Assembly: GCF_015477765.1 (NCBI RefSeq)
Contig: NZ_JADLQQ010000007.1
Span: 124,001-188,000 of the forward strand
From: Nocardia transvalensis
GTDB taxonomy: Bacteria > Actinomycetota > Actinomycetes > Mycobacteriales > Mycobacteriaceae
Length of the DNA stretch: 64,000 nt
Direction of reading: 5' to 3'
The notes beneath the pieces are model-generated. The model was not told the origin of the DNA and made no database searches. It saw only the letters and a list, made by a program, of their open reading frames with translations. The first letter of the stretch is position 1, and every line of letters begins with the position of its first letter. This document shows positions 16,499 through 24,497 of this stretch, piece by piece. Position numbers and translations under genes: made by a program.

Positions 16499-17770
16499 TC
16501 AGCTCCGGCTGGGCGGGACGGCGATCAGTAGTTCGAGATTTTCGCTCACGATCCTGCGTAGTTCGTTGATCTGGGTGGGCTGATTGTATTGCGCGGAAAA
16601 TTCCACTTCGATGTTCAGTCGGCCCTGGAAGGTGTACACGAAGAAGCCCACGGTCGGCACCGGGCTGTTCTGGTCGGTGGTGGTGAACAAGCGGAAATCG
16701 ACGAAGTCGACTCCGCTCGGGATGTCCAGTGCCGGAACAACGCCCGTGTTGGTGATGAAACTTCGAACGAATTCCACCGGCTCGTCGGACGCGACAGGTG
16801 CCGAGACGAAATTCAGCAGAACAGCCAGTGCAGCTCCGCTGTCCACACTGGAGCGGATCTGGTGTCTCACCTCTTTGCTGAGGGCGAGCAGGTCCGACTC
16901 GGGGTCGCACGCGGTGATGGTGGGAGCGTATCCGAGTGCGTTGGCGGCATCGGTGGGCCGGGCAGGCGGGCGCAAATGCGGGCGCAGGTCGACCGGATGG
17001 AACATGAGCATCGGCAGTTGCGGCGTCCCGGTGGCACCGACGTTGGCGGGCTCGGGGGTCATCGCGCGTTCGGCCCGAATGATCGCCGCACTCAGCAGCG
17101 CATGCACTGTCGTCTCCTCCGCGTGGGCATATCGGAGCAGCGCGTCGGTCTCGCGGTCGGACAAGGTGATCCGCTCCCCAGGAGCGAGCCGAAAACCCGT
17201 TCCTTCAGGCGACACGCTCGTGGGGAGACCGGAAACAGGACCGGGATCCCGCACATCCAGGCGGGGGAGGACCACTCCGCGCTCGGCATACAGGTCCTCG
17301 ATGCCGCGTGGGTAGCATGGCGTGAGGTCCGGCAGCGGCGTCTTCCCGTCGAGTGCTGCGGCAATCTGCCAGAAGTCCCGCAACACCGCGAAGATCATCG
17401 CGCCGTCGCCCAACGCATGACAGATGTGTAATGCGACGGCTGTGACCTCACCGTCGCGTACGACCTCGAGCTTGGCCAGCGCACGGGTGGGATCGAGAGC
17501 CGCGGAGCCTCGAGCCAGCCATGCCGAAATGGGGCTGTCGACGAGTTCAACTGCCGCCACGCGACTGCCCGAGTCGGGAATGCGCACATACCATTCATCG
17601 GCGTCATACTCGGCGCGTCCGCTGAGCATCGGATACTTCTTACACAGCATTTCGAATGCTCGCTGCAACAACGAGACATCGACCTCTCCGGTGCAGATTG
17701 TTGTGCAACACGCCGAAATTTTGGCCATCACGAAACTGCGATCGATGGCACCTAACCGGAATAGCATCAA
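16499..17770 (-). CDS. PapA/condensation-like acyltransferase
   Basis: 423 residues of the condensation-domain superfamily, closest in look to mycobacterial PapA5-type acyltransferases that move acyl groups to a hydroxyl. The catalytic motif appears as HICHALGDG near 145, i.e. the second His, Asp and Gly of HHxxxDG are kept and the first His is Cys. The C-terminal GFFVYTFQGRLNIEVEFSA is typical of the PapA C-terminal half. There is no signal peptide. An internally deleted, highly similar relic lies at 39918-40320. A partial copy of the TetR operator motif lies ~275 bp upstream. Probably acylates the product of the regulated pathway; the substrate is unknown. Confidence 0.82.
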   Translation of the reverse strand: MMLFRLGAIDRSFVMAKISACCTTICTGEVDVSLLQRAFEMLCKKYPMLSGRAEYDADEWYVRIPDSGSRVAAVELVDSPISAWLARGSAALDPTRALAKLEVVRDGEVTAVALHICHALGDGAMIFAVLRDFWQIAAALDGKTPLPDLTPCYPRGIEDLYAERGVVLPRLDVRDPGPVSGLPTSVSPEGTGFRLAPGERITLSDRETDALLRYAHAEETTVHALLSAAIIRAERAMTPEPANVGATGTPQLPMLMFHPVDLRPHLRPPARPTDAANALGYAPTITACDPESDLLALSKEVRHQIRSSVDSGAALAVLLNFVSAPVASDEPVEFVRSFITNTGVVPALDIPSGVDFVDFRLFTTTDQNSPVPTVGFFVYTFQGRLNIEVEFSAQYNQPTQINELRRIVSENLELLIAVPPSRS

Positions 17771-18124
17771 TAACCCTCCTTGGCGTGTCAGGTGGCTTCG
17801 CGGGGGCGTCCAGCTTGCGCAATAGTGCAGCCTTACTCTTTGCGCCGTTTATTCGTTTCACCGGCTCGCCTCCGGCAACCAGGACGAGTGTGGGAATCGC
17901 TTTAATCTGGGAGGATGCGGTGGTCACGGGGTTGCGAAGAAGGCTACTGAAACGCTGGTCGGAAGGAGTGCATCGTTCATCTCCGTTGCTTCGATCACAG
18001 ACCTTCCTTTCCACCCCAACTAAGCGTGAATGTGCGCGAATTTGAGCATACTCGTAAACGTTGACCTTGAATATAACTTCCCTCACAATCGCCGAGTGGC
18101 TGGCGCGGACCGCGCGGCGGCACC
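17771..18124. other. 354-bp non-coding interval between two minus-strand genes
   Basis: No convincing gene. It holds the promoter region of the acyltransferase at 16499 and, at 18044, a perfect copy of one arm of the TetR-type operator (GAGCATACTC). A/T content rises around 18030-18085. Confidence 0.5.
18044..18069. promoter_or_regulatory. TetR-type operator, degenerate second arm
   Basis: The first arm GAGCATACTC (18044-18053) is identical to those at 20933 and 54537. After a 6-bp spacer the second arm (gttgaccttg) is poorly conserved. It lies upstream of the acyltransferase at 16499-17770. Confidence 0.5.
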
Positions 18125-19330
18125 TCACCCTGCGCTTATCTTTTGCGTTGAAGCTTTCGCCATCACGATGGTGTTGCCGCCCAGTCGTTTCGCCCGGTAC
18201 ATGGCGACGTCAGCGCGTTCGATGAGATCGCCCACCGTCCGATACGCCTCGCGCTCTTCTGCGCCGCTGTCGTCGGCGATCACGACACCGATGCTGGCCG
18301 TGATCGCAACCGGCTCGGCGGGTTCGGCAATTGCGCAGCGTAGCCGCTCGGCAACCGTGCCCGCAGTAGCCGTCGACAGCCTGTCCAGGATGGCAAACTC
18401 CTCCCCTCCGATGCGGGCAACGACGGCACGGGGTGAGGCAGCGGCGCGAAGTCGGGCGGCGGTGGTCACCAGGACCCTGTCGCCAGCAGGGTGGCCGAAC
18501 GTGTCATTGACTGATTTGAAGTGATCCAAGTCGATGACCATGGCGCAGATCGACTCCCTCTCGGCGCCGCGGAACGACGTGGACGAGTGGTATTCGAGCC
18601 CACGGCGACTCAACAGCTTGGTCAAGGGGTCCGACAGCATTTCGGTTCGCAGCACCCAATAGCAGAACTGCAGCCCAGGAAGCACGACGAGAACGACTGT
18701 GTTCGCCACCAGGATCAGTGCGACCGCCCCGTAGATATAGCCGTGCGCAAAAAGTGGGACTGCGAACGCGGCGATTGACGACGATGACCAAACTCCGTGC
18801 GCAGCAAGGACTTTCGGGCTATGGAAGAACGCGACGTACAGCCCCAGGGTCATCAATACCACGATGCCGATCGAGCGGCTGATTGCATCCTCGTCCGCAC
18901 ACCAGGCACTGGTGATCGCCACATCAGCAGCCGCAATGAGTCCGATCGATTCTGTCGCTCGCGGCCACGGAAGCAATAGCCACCGGAGTCCCCACAGCGC
19001 TGCCGCGACCGCGACACCACCCGCTACTACCCGCTCGACAGTCCCGTGCAATTCGGGTGACTGCACGGTAGCGAGCGCCACGGCGGACACCGTGGCACCG
19101 CCGCATGCCATAACGGCTCTCACCCACCCCAGGGCCGAGTTCAACGCGAGCGTGGTTACCAGCCAGCGATAATTGACCCTGCCTTGCCACCACGATCGAA
19201 GAAGCCGCAGGTCGACACCCAGGCCGGAGGCGCCTACATCGATCGGCGCAGACATTTTGGCGTACGCCCTGTCGCCATGCGGGTTGTTGCGAAATCGCGA
19301 ATCATTTTGCGCATAGCTCTGGCCTTCCAT
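18125..19330 (-). CDS. Membrane-bound diguanylate cyclase (GGDEF)
   Basis: 401 residues. Residues ~40-220 contain several hydrophobic helices. A C-terminal GGDEF domain (~240-395) carries the active-site sequence RIGGEEFAIL near 325 and the conserved DLDHFKSVNDTFGHPAGD before it, so it should make cyclic di-GMP from GTP. No EAL domain follows and no RxxD inhibitory site is obvious five residues before GGEEF. An internal ATG at 19255 (MSAPIDVG) is a possible alternative start. It appears unrelated to the surrounding metabolite genes. Confidence 0.9.
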   Translation of the reverse strand: MEGQSYAQNDSRFRNNPHGDRAYAKMSAPIDVGASGLGVDLRLLRSWWQGRVNYRWLVTTLALNSALGWVRAVMACGGATVSAVALATVQSPELHGTVERVVAGGVAVAAALWGLRWLLLPWPRATESIGLIAAADVAITSAWCADEDAISRSIGIVVLMTLGLYVAFFHSPKVLAAHGVWSSSSIAAFAVPLFAHGYIYGAVALILVANTVVLVVLPGLQFCYWVLRTEMLSDPLTKLLSRRGLEYHSSTSFRGAERESICAMVIDLDHFKSVNDTFGHPAGDRVLVTTAARLRAAASPRAVVARIGGEEFAILDRLSTATAGTVAERLRCAIAEPAEPVAITASIGVVIADDSGAEEREAYRTVGDLIERADVAMYRAKRLGGNTIVMAKASTQKISAG

Positions 19331-19479
19331 TCGACCCTGCCGTATCGAATCCGACCTCTATCCTGTAAGGGAGATTATCAGATCAGGTGTCACCCTCCAA
19401 CTGTTCGCATAGGCGGTGAGGAACCGCTTCGACGCCTGCGGTCCGGACCGGAGCTCGAGCTACTGTCAGCAATCATCGT

Positions 19480-19860
19480 GAGTGAGACCGCCTGTGACGC
19501 GGCACGACTTTGCTTTCCGGAAGCCGCGCACCGGAATTCGACGTTCCGCCAGGGCTTGGTAGTCTCAATAGAATGGTCGATCCATGGCCAAGGTGGGCCA
19601 TGTGCTCGTATTCGGCGCTGTCGAGCACTGCCGGTGCGGACCAGTAGGTCACCTCACGCGAGCGCACCAACAGGAGCGGATTGGCGCCGCGATCGGTGAG
19701 GTGACGGACCAGGCCGGATGCTTCGACGCTCCCGCGAACGAGGCGCCCACGATCCTGTGTCCGTCGGCATCGCGCCAGAACGGCAACGCCACCTTGCGTA
19801 GCTTACCGCTCCTGCGTCCAACGGTGTGCAGCAGGACCAGTGCAGCTCCGAGGTGAGATT
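19480..19860 (-). pseudogene. Relic of a DDN/F420-dependent nitroreductase-family gene
   Basis: Minus-strand frames read LLHTVGRRSGKLRKVALPFWR, then HPAWS, and in a second frame SREVTYWSAPAVLDSAEYEHM. These are the successive blocks of deazaflavin (F420)-dependent DDN-family reductases, but they lie in different frames and the N-terminal end is missing. It abuts the TetR relic. Confidence 0.65.
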
Positions 19861-20028
19861 CGCCCAATATGGCGATGCCGTCATGCTGACCCGCAATCTC
19901 TACGCCTCCTTCCTCCTGATATTGCTCCAAATGCTGACGGCTGCACCAATTGCAGTCCGCAATCCAGATCTGCCGAGAACGATCTAGAGGCAGCATTCAA
20001 AGTTCAGCTCGAACCACTGATCAGGTGA
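19848..20028 (+). pseudogene. C-terminal relic of a second TetR repressor gene
   Basis: Plus-strand frames read LTRNLYASFLLILLQML and, after a frameshift, NCSPQSRSAENDLEAAF then KVQLEPL. They match the C-terminal ~60 residues of the intact TetR at 30388-31035 (ARNLYASFLLSLLQML, PQSSSAETDLAAAF, LQLEPL). The DNA-binding domain is absent, so it cannot be functional. It shows that a copy of the tetR region once stood here. Confidence 0.8.
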
Positions 20029-20038
20029 ACTCGAGGTG

Positions 20039-20791
20039 CTATGCCATCGGAAGCACTGGGTCCGGTATGGTAGTTTCGAACTTTTTTCCGGTGGTGGCGA
20101 GTCGATAGAGGATTTCGCCGACCTGAATGGCGGTGATCTTGATCGGATTCTCTGCCACCGTAGCTTTGACCTGGTCGGGTATGTCGCCTCGGGCAGCTTC
20201 GATAGCCGGATCGGAAATGATGGGCGGCAACGCAATAGGCACGTAGGCCACGAATATCCCGTCTTGTTTCAACTCGGTATGCAGGTGCTGTGCGTACATC
20301 CGCAGTGCCGCGTTTGGGGCGCCCATGGCAGCCGTGTTCGGATGCGGGGTCTCGCCTGAGGTTCCGCTGGTAAACAAGAGGGCCCCACTGCCGCGGGCCC
20401 GCATCGACCCGAGCACGGCCCGCGTCGCCGCGACGGCGCCGAGAAGGCGAACGTCGATGAATTCCCTCATGAGAGCCGGGGAAATGTCCGCGGCTGGTAG
20501 GAACCCTCGCGCCAGCGGCCCGGGCACCCCGTACTGCAAAACGTCGACCGGCCCGAGCGTCTCGGACAGCAACTCCAACGCGGTCGTCAGGGACGTCTCG
20601 TCGTCGGCGTCTCCCCGGAAGCCGTCGGCGTCTATTCCCGCGGCTCTCAGCGAGTCGACCATGTCTGCCAACTTGTTCGCGGTGCGTGCCACTAAGCCGA
20701 CCTTGTAACCGCGGCGGCCAAAAGCCCTCGCCACCTCGAAGCCGACGCCAGGTCCTGCGCCCACGACCGCCACAACCTGTTGGTCTGTCAT
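20039..20791 (-). CDS. Short-chain dehydrogenase-like protein with missing catalytic Tyr/Lys
   Basis: 250 residues. The nucleotide-binding motif VVGAGPGVGFEVA is near 9-21. At the usual YxxxK site the sequence reads AAMGAPNAALR, aligning Met and Asn with the catalytic Tyr and Lys, although the preceding FTSG block is kept. It may bind NAD(P) without classical SDR catalysis, or use another mechanism; some atypical SDRs share this. A TetR-type operator lies 142 bp upstream, placing it in the proposed regulon. Confidence 0.85.
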   Translation of the reverse strand: MTDQQVVAVVGAGPGVGFEVARAFGRRGYKVGLVARTANKLADMVDSLRAAGIDADGFRGDADDETSLTTALELLSETLGPVDVLQYGVPGPLARGFLPAADISPALMREFIDVRLLGAVAATRAVLGSMRARGSGALLFTSGTSGETPHPNTAAMGAPNAALRMYAQHLHTELKQDGIFVAYVPIALPPIISDPAIEAARGDIPDQVKATVAENPIKITAIQVGEILYRLATTGKKFETTIPDPVLPMA

Positions 20792-20932
20792 CGTCTCACT
20801 TCTTCCGTGTCGCCCGAGTCGTCGCGGATCGACTGCGAGTGGCTAGTGGATTGATCGAGCGAAGGTCGACTGATGTCACGGTTCATTTCCTTATGGTCGA
20901 CGCCCATGGCCTTGTTTCTTCGGTTCAAAACT

Positions 20933-20958
20933 GAGCATACTCGAACTTGAATTTGCTC
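20933..20958. promoter_or_regulatory. TetR-type paired-palindrome operator upstream of the SDR gene
   Basis: Arms GAGCATACTC (20933-20942) and GAATTTGCTC (20949-20958), 6-bp spacer. Same architecture as the sites at 22339, 26799, 31054, 33816 and 54537. Confidence 0.65.
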
Positions 20959-21199
20959 GCCTCAGGCGCGAGAGTGTCATACGCCACAGGGCCAGGGCGT
21001 GTGCGCTGGCCACGCTGGCTCCCACTCCTCGGACGAGACGGTCGGCTGCAGCATCACGGGTTTCCTCGTTACCCCACCGCGCGGCCGATGAGTTTGTGGC
21101 TCCCGGCCGGTCAAAGCTCGTGACACCCTAGGAAAGGACAGGGGTGGCCTGGGTTCTGGAGCCTCGAAGGCCCGGCGTACCTCGCATGGCTCGGCGAGC

Positions 21200-21658
21200 A
21201 ACCCGAGACCACCCACCTGCTTCGCCGCCGGCGAGGCCCCGGACGGTCAAGACGAGTTCAGGCCCGAAGAAGAGGCGTCGGTCGACGGGCTCACGCGAGC
21301 GGCCAAGGTGGTGTTCTCCTCCTCCCTCGAGGAGCCACTGACGTGGGCCAACTCCACGCTCGTCCGCGACGACGCCGTCGAGGTGGTCCGCGCCATGAAG
21401 TCGAGCGGCTCGGGGCTGCTCACCACGATCGGCAGCCTGAGCCTGTGCCGGTCCCTGCTACGAGCCGGACTCGTCGACCGATTTCGGGTCGTGATGTTCC
21501 CGGTGATCACCGGTGCCACGGGCGCAGAACGCATCTACGACGGCTATCCCGACGTTGCCCTCGAGATGATCGAGCACCGCACCTTAGACGGCCGCATCCT
21601 GCTGGTCGAGTACAAGCCCCGCGTGCTCGAGCACCCGCCGCTCGGCGCCCCTGCATGA
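21200..21658 (+). pseudogene. 5'-degraded dihydrofolate-reductase/RibD-C family gene
   Basis: The 3' part is an intact frame: FAAGEAPDGQDEFRPEEEAS, KVVFSSSLEEPLTWANSTLV, GLLTTIGSLSLCRSLL, DRFRVVMFPVITG, a typical C-terminal ~140 residues of the actinobacterial dihydrofolate-reductase (RibD C-terminal) family. The expected N-terminal ~60-70 residues are absent and a piece upstream (AWLGEQPETTH) is in another frame, so the gene is probably dead. A GTG at 21308 could start a short product, but it would lack the cofactor-binding N-terminus. Confidence 0.65.
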
Positions 21659-22026
21659 GGTCGCCCGTCCGCCGGTCTGGACCGCCGCCAGGCCCTGGCA
21701 TCCGGCTCGGCTTTGCACACCGGGCATCGGCGGTGGCTGGACCGAAGCGAAGCTGAACCCAAGCACCCGACGCCCCGTAATGCCGCTGGGCCCCTGCGAC
21801 CGATCTGGCCTGCCTAGTGAGCATGCGCATTTGCTGCTGAACGGCACTGTTCGCACCGGCGGGTCCTGCGTTCGGCCGAACGTACCGGGGCGGGGAACGT
21901 ACTCCGGTTAAGTGTCGGCCCTTTCTCTCACACTCGCCGCATGCCTGCCTTGTCCCGCGACCTCGACTTCGCCGATCCGCTCATTTCTGACGGTGATGCG
22001 CTCGACCCGTCGGCGGTGGGGGAGCG
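21659..22026. other. Non-coding interval
   Basis: I see no supported gene, RNA or operator here; it separates two gene relics. Confidence 0.4.
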
Positions 22027-22155
22027 CTCATCGGCTACGCGCGGGTGTCCACCAAGGGCAGCTGCTCGACCGCCCGGTCCACGCGCTGACCGAGGCGGGA
22101 TGTCAGAAGATCTTCACTGGCAAGCAATCCTGGAAGAACGCTGAACAACTGGCGA
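22027..22155 (+). pseudogene. Relic of a serine recombinase (resolvase/invertase)
   Basis: Reads LIGYARVSTKG then, after a one-base frameshift, QLLDRPVHALTEAGCQKIF. This is the N-terminal catalytic block of Tn3-type resolvases, whose usual form is GYARVST..Q. The rest of the gene is missing. It is evidence of past mobile-element activity beside the duplicated cassettes. Confidence 0.75.
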
Positions 22156-22338
22156 CGCCGCGCCTGTCTCCAAACACACTCTGTACCAGCACTTTCCGGG
22201 CAGACCGATGTCGAACGTGTGCCGGAGAAGCTGTCCTCGTCGCGGCCAGTGGGTGCTCTATCAGGAGAGGTTCCAGAAGGCGCAACCCGCCCGTTCCAGT
22301 GTTGTGCCAACCGCCACACTTGCCCGGCAAGAGATCGC

Positions 22339-22364
22339 GAGTATACTCAAGATTGAGCACGCTC
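22339..22364. promoter_or_regulatory. TetR-type operator upstream of reductase cassette 1
   Basis: GAGTATACTC (perfect 10-bp palindrome), spacer aagatt, GAGCACGCTC, followed by AC as at most other sites. It lies 127 bp before the aldo/keto reductase start. Confidence 0.75.
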
Positions 22365-22490
22365 ACGAATTTCTGATGCTGGTGCAGAGCCGCACCCTAG
22401 CCATCGGTACCCAGGGGCCGGGTAACAAAGCCAGGCACGACCGTCTGTGCAATATCCGGTTCGACGCACCAACTTCGAACGAAAGGAGCA

Positions 22491-23384
22491 ATGGTGACTC
22501 CAGTCGCTGCTTCCGCAGCCGCGAGCGGTGTGATCTCTCTGGGAGATTCCACTGTGCACCGACTGGGTTTCGGTGCAATGCAGCTCGTTGGCCCCTATGC
22601 GTGGGGCGAGCCGCCGAGTCGCGAGGAGGCCGTCCGTGTCCTTCGCCGGGCCGTCGAGCTCGGCGTCAACCTCATCGACACGGCCGACTCCTACGGTCCG
22701 CACATCAGTGAGGAGTTGATCCGGATCGCCTTGCACCCCTACCCCGACGGACTGGTCATCGCAACGAAGGGCGGCATGATTCGCCCCGGCCCTCTGGCTG
22801 CCGGAGTCATCGGCCGGCCGGACTACTTGCGCCAGCAGGTGGAGCTCAGTTTGCGCAGGCTTGGATTGGAACGTATCGAGCTCTACCAACTGCACCGAAT
22901 CGACCCTACGGTGCCTGTGGAGGAATCCGTTCAGGCACTGGCAGAGATGCAGAGCGAAGGCAAGATCGGCAGTATCGGCCTGTCGGAAGTATCCGTCGAT
23001 GATATTGAGGTGGCGCGCACAGTGGCCGACATCGCCAGTGTGCAGAACGTGTACAACCTCGTTGATCGCCGACACGAGGCCGTCCTCGAATATTGCGAGC
23101 GGGAAGGGATCGCCTTTCTGCCGTGGACTCCGATCGCCACCGGCGAACTCGCACGTCCCGGCGGCATCCTCGACCAGCTCGCACGAGCTTACGAAGCAAC
23201 GCCAGCGCAGCTCGCATTGTCCTGGCTGCTGCATCGCTCCCCGACGATACTGCCCATCCCGGGGACCCGCTCGATCGAACATCTGGAAGAGAACGTCGCT
23301 GCCGCAGCCATCGAGCTATCCGGAGAGCAATTCGAGCGACTGGACCGTGCCGTGGATGCCGGAACAGGCCAAGGAAGAGACTAA
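22491..23384 (+). CDS. Aldo/keto reductase, cassette copy 1
   Basis: 297 residues of the aldo/keto reductase fold, using NADPH to reduce a carbonyl. DTADSYG (~62) supplies the catalytic Asp and Tyr, VIATKGG (~90) the Lys and YQLHRID (~135) the His; LPIPGTRSIEHLEENV near the C-terminus is the cofactor-binding signature. Close paralogue of the gene at 26902. It is followed by a broken and an intact tautomerase gene, as copy 2 is followed by two intact ones. The TetR-type operator upstream suggests induction with the NRPS operon. Confidence 0.92.
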   Translation: MVTPVAASAAASGVISLGDSTVHRLGFGAMQLVGPYAWGEPPSREEAVRVLRRAVELGVNLIDTADSYGPHISEELIRIALHPYPDGLVIATKGGMIRPGPLAAGVIGRPDYLRQQVELSLRRLGLERIELYQLHRIDPTVPVEESVQALAEMQSEGKIGSIGLSEVSVDDIEVARTVADIASVQNVYNLVDRRHEAVLEYCEREGIAFLPWTPIATGELARPGGILDQLARAYEATPAQLALSWLLHRSPTILPIPGTRSIEHLEENVAAAAIELSGEQFERLDRAVDAGTGQGRD

Positions 23385-23398
23385 GGACATAACCTGCC

Positions 23399-23845
23399 AT
23401 TCCTCTGACCGATTTGACCTACCCACGTGGCGCAGTACCAGACTCGGAGCTGGAGGCGCTCGCAGCCCAACTACTGACCGGCGCCCTGGAGGCGGAAGAC
23501 TCGCCCGACGCGGACGGCTTCCGCTCGGTCGGCGCGGATATACGCCCACGAGATAGCTGACGACAAGCTCCATACCACAGGGTGTTTCGCGCGTTCCGGC
23601 TCGACATAGTTCGCCATGACTTTCTCGTCACACCCGAGTACAAGGAGATACTGATCCATTGGGCGACCCGCGCCGTACTCGACGCGGCCAACCTCGGTGT
23701 CGAGGCCGCGGATTCGGTGTGGGTCTTGGTCCATGGCGTACCCACGCACGACTGCGGCGTCGCGGTACTGACCGGAACTGACGAAGTTGTGCGCCAAGCG
23801 ATCTCCGAGCCTTGGAAGGCCTTGCCCGGACGATCTCGACCATAG
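23399..23845 (+). pseudogene. Frameshifted tautomerase gene, cassette copy 1
   Basis: Colinear with the intact gene at 27815-28264. It reads PLTDLTYPRGAVPDSELEAL, then GFRSVGAD, then in another frame YAHEIADDKLHTTG, then in a third VFRAFRLDIVRHDFLVT and EAADSVWVLVHGVP. There are at least two frameshifts near 23540-23590, and the start position carries ATT where copy 2 has GTG. It no longer encodes a full protein. Confidence 0.85.
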
Positions 23846-23916
23846 ACAACGAGCCCATTGCGGACCATTGCTCGAAACGCCACCGATCCAACGACACCGA
23901 CGAGAGAGGAAACGAC

Positions 23917-24378
23917 ATGCCTCTGATCACCGTTACCTACCCCGAGGGCGCGCTGCCGGCAGCCGACTTCCCACAGCTGGCCGATCACCTGATCGGGGCC
24001 GCCCTGCGCGCGGAGGGGGCACCCGACGCCGAGCCTTTCCGCGACTTCGGCAGCGTCACAGCCGTCGAGCTGCCCAAGGCCAAACTGTTCACCACGGGCC
24101 GATTCGCGCAGCGCCCCACCTTCCGCATCGATATCACCTGCCATGACATCTTGGCGTCACCCGGACACGAGCAAGCTCTGATCAAGGAAGTCACCCACGC
24201 CGTGCTCAACGCAGCTGGTCTGGGAGAACAAGAAGCCGACTCGGTGTGGGTCTTGTTGCACTGCGTGCCGGAAGGACACTGGGGCGTGGCTGGGCAGGCT
24301 GTCGGGCACGACGCTGCCCGACAGGCCGCAGCGGACAAGCATCGGGAACTGTCCGCCGCGGCCGGCGAAGACGCTTAG
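23917..24378 (+). CDS. Tautomerase-superfamily protein, cassette copy 1 (second tautomerase)
   Basis: 153 residues beginning MPLITVTYPEGAL, so removal of Met exposes the N-terminal Pro-1 that is the catalytic base in this superfamily. The length is about twice 4-oxalocrotonate tautomerase, like the fused cis-CaaD/MIF-size members. FRIDITCHDIL and SVWVLLHCVPEGHWGV are shared with the other cassette tautomerases. The ATG has GAGAGGA 7 nt upstream. It presumably isomerises an enol/keto intermediate made or used by the aldo/keto reductase; the substrate is unknown. Confidence 0.85.
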   Translation: MPLITVTYPEGALPAADFPQLADHLIGAALRAEGAPDAEPFRDFGSVTAVELPKAKLFTTGRFAQRPTFRIDITCHDILASPGHEQALIKEVTHAVLNAAGLGEQEADSVWVLLHCVPEGHWGVAGQAVGHDAARQAAADKHRELSAAAGEDA

Positions 24379-24436
24379 TGCGGCCAATCGCGTTGTACAT
24401 CGAGTTCGACTGAGATACGAATCCGCTAGCAAACAC

Positions 24437-24456
24437 TGGTAATTCGGCTTACCAGA
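24437..24456. promoter_or_regulatory. GGTAA-N6-TTACC inverted-repeat operator upstream of a CocE-type hydrolase
   Basis: Perfect 7-bp inverted repeat CTGGTAA / TTACCAG with a 6-bp spacer, 41 bp before the hydrolase ATG. Related sites lie at 34822 and 38465, also before secreted hydrolases. A lone half-site of the other operator type (AGTGTACTC) follows at 24464. Confidence 0.65.
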
Positions 24457-24497
24457 TTCTATAGTGTACTCACTCGTCAGCTGGAGTGAGGACACAC

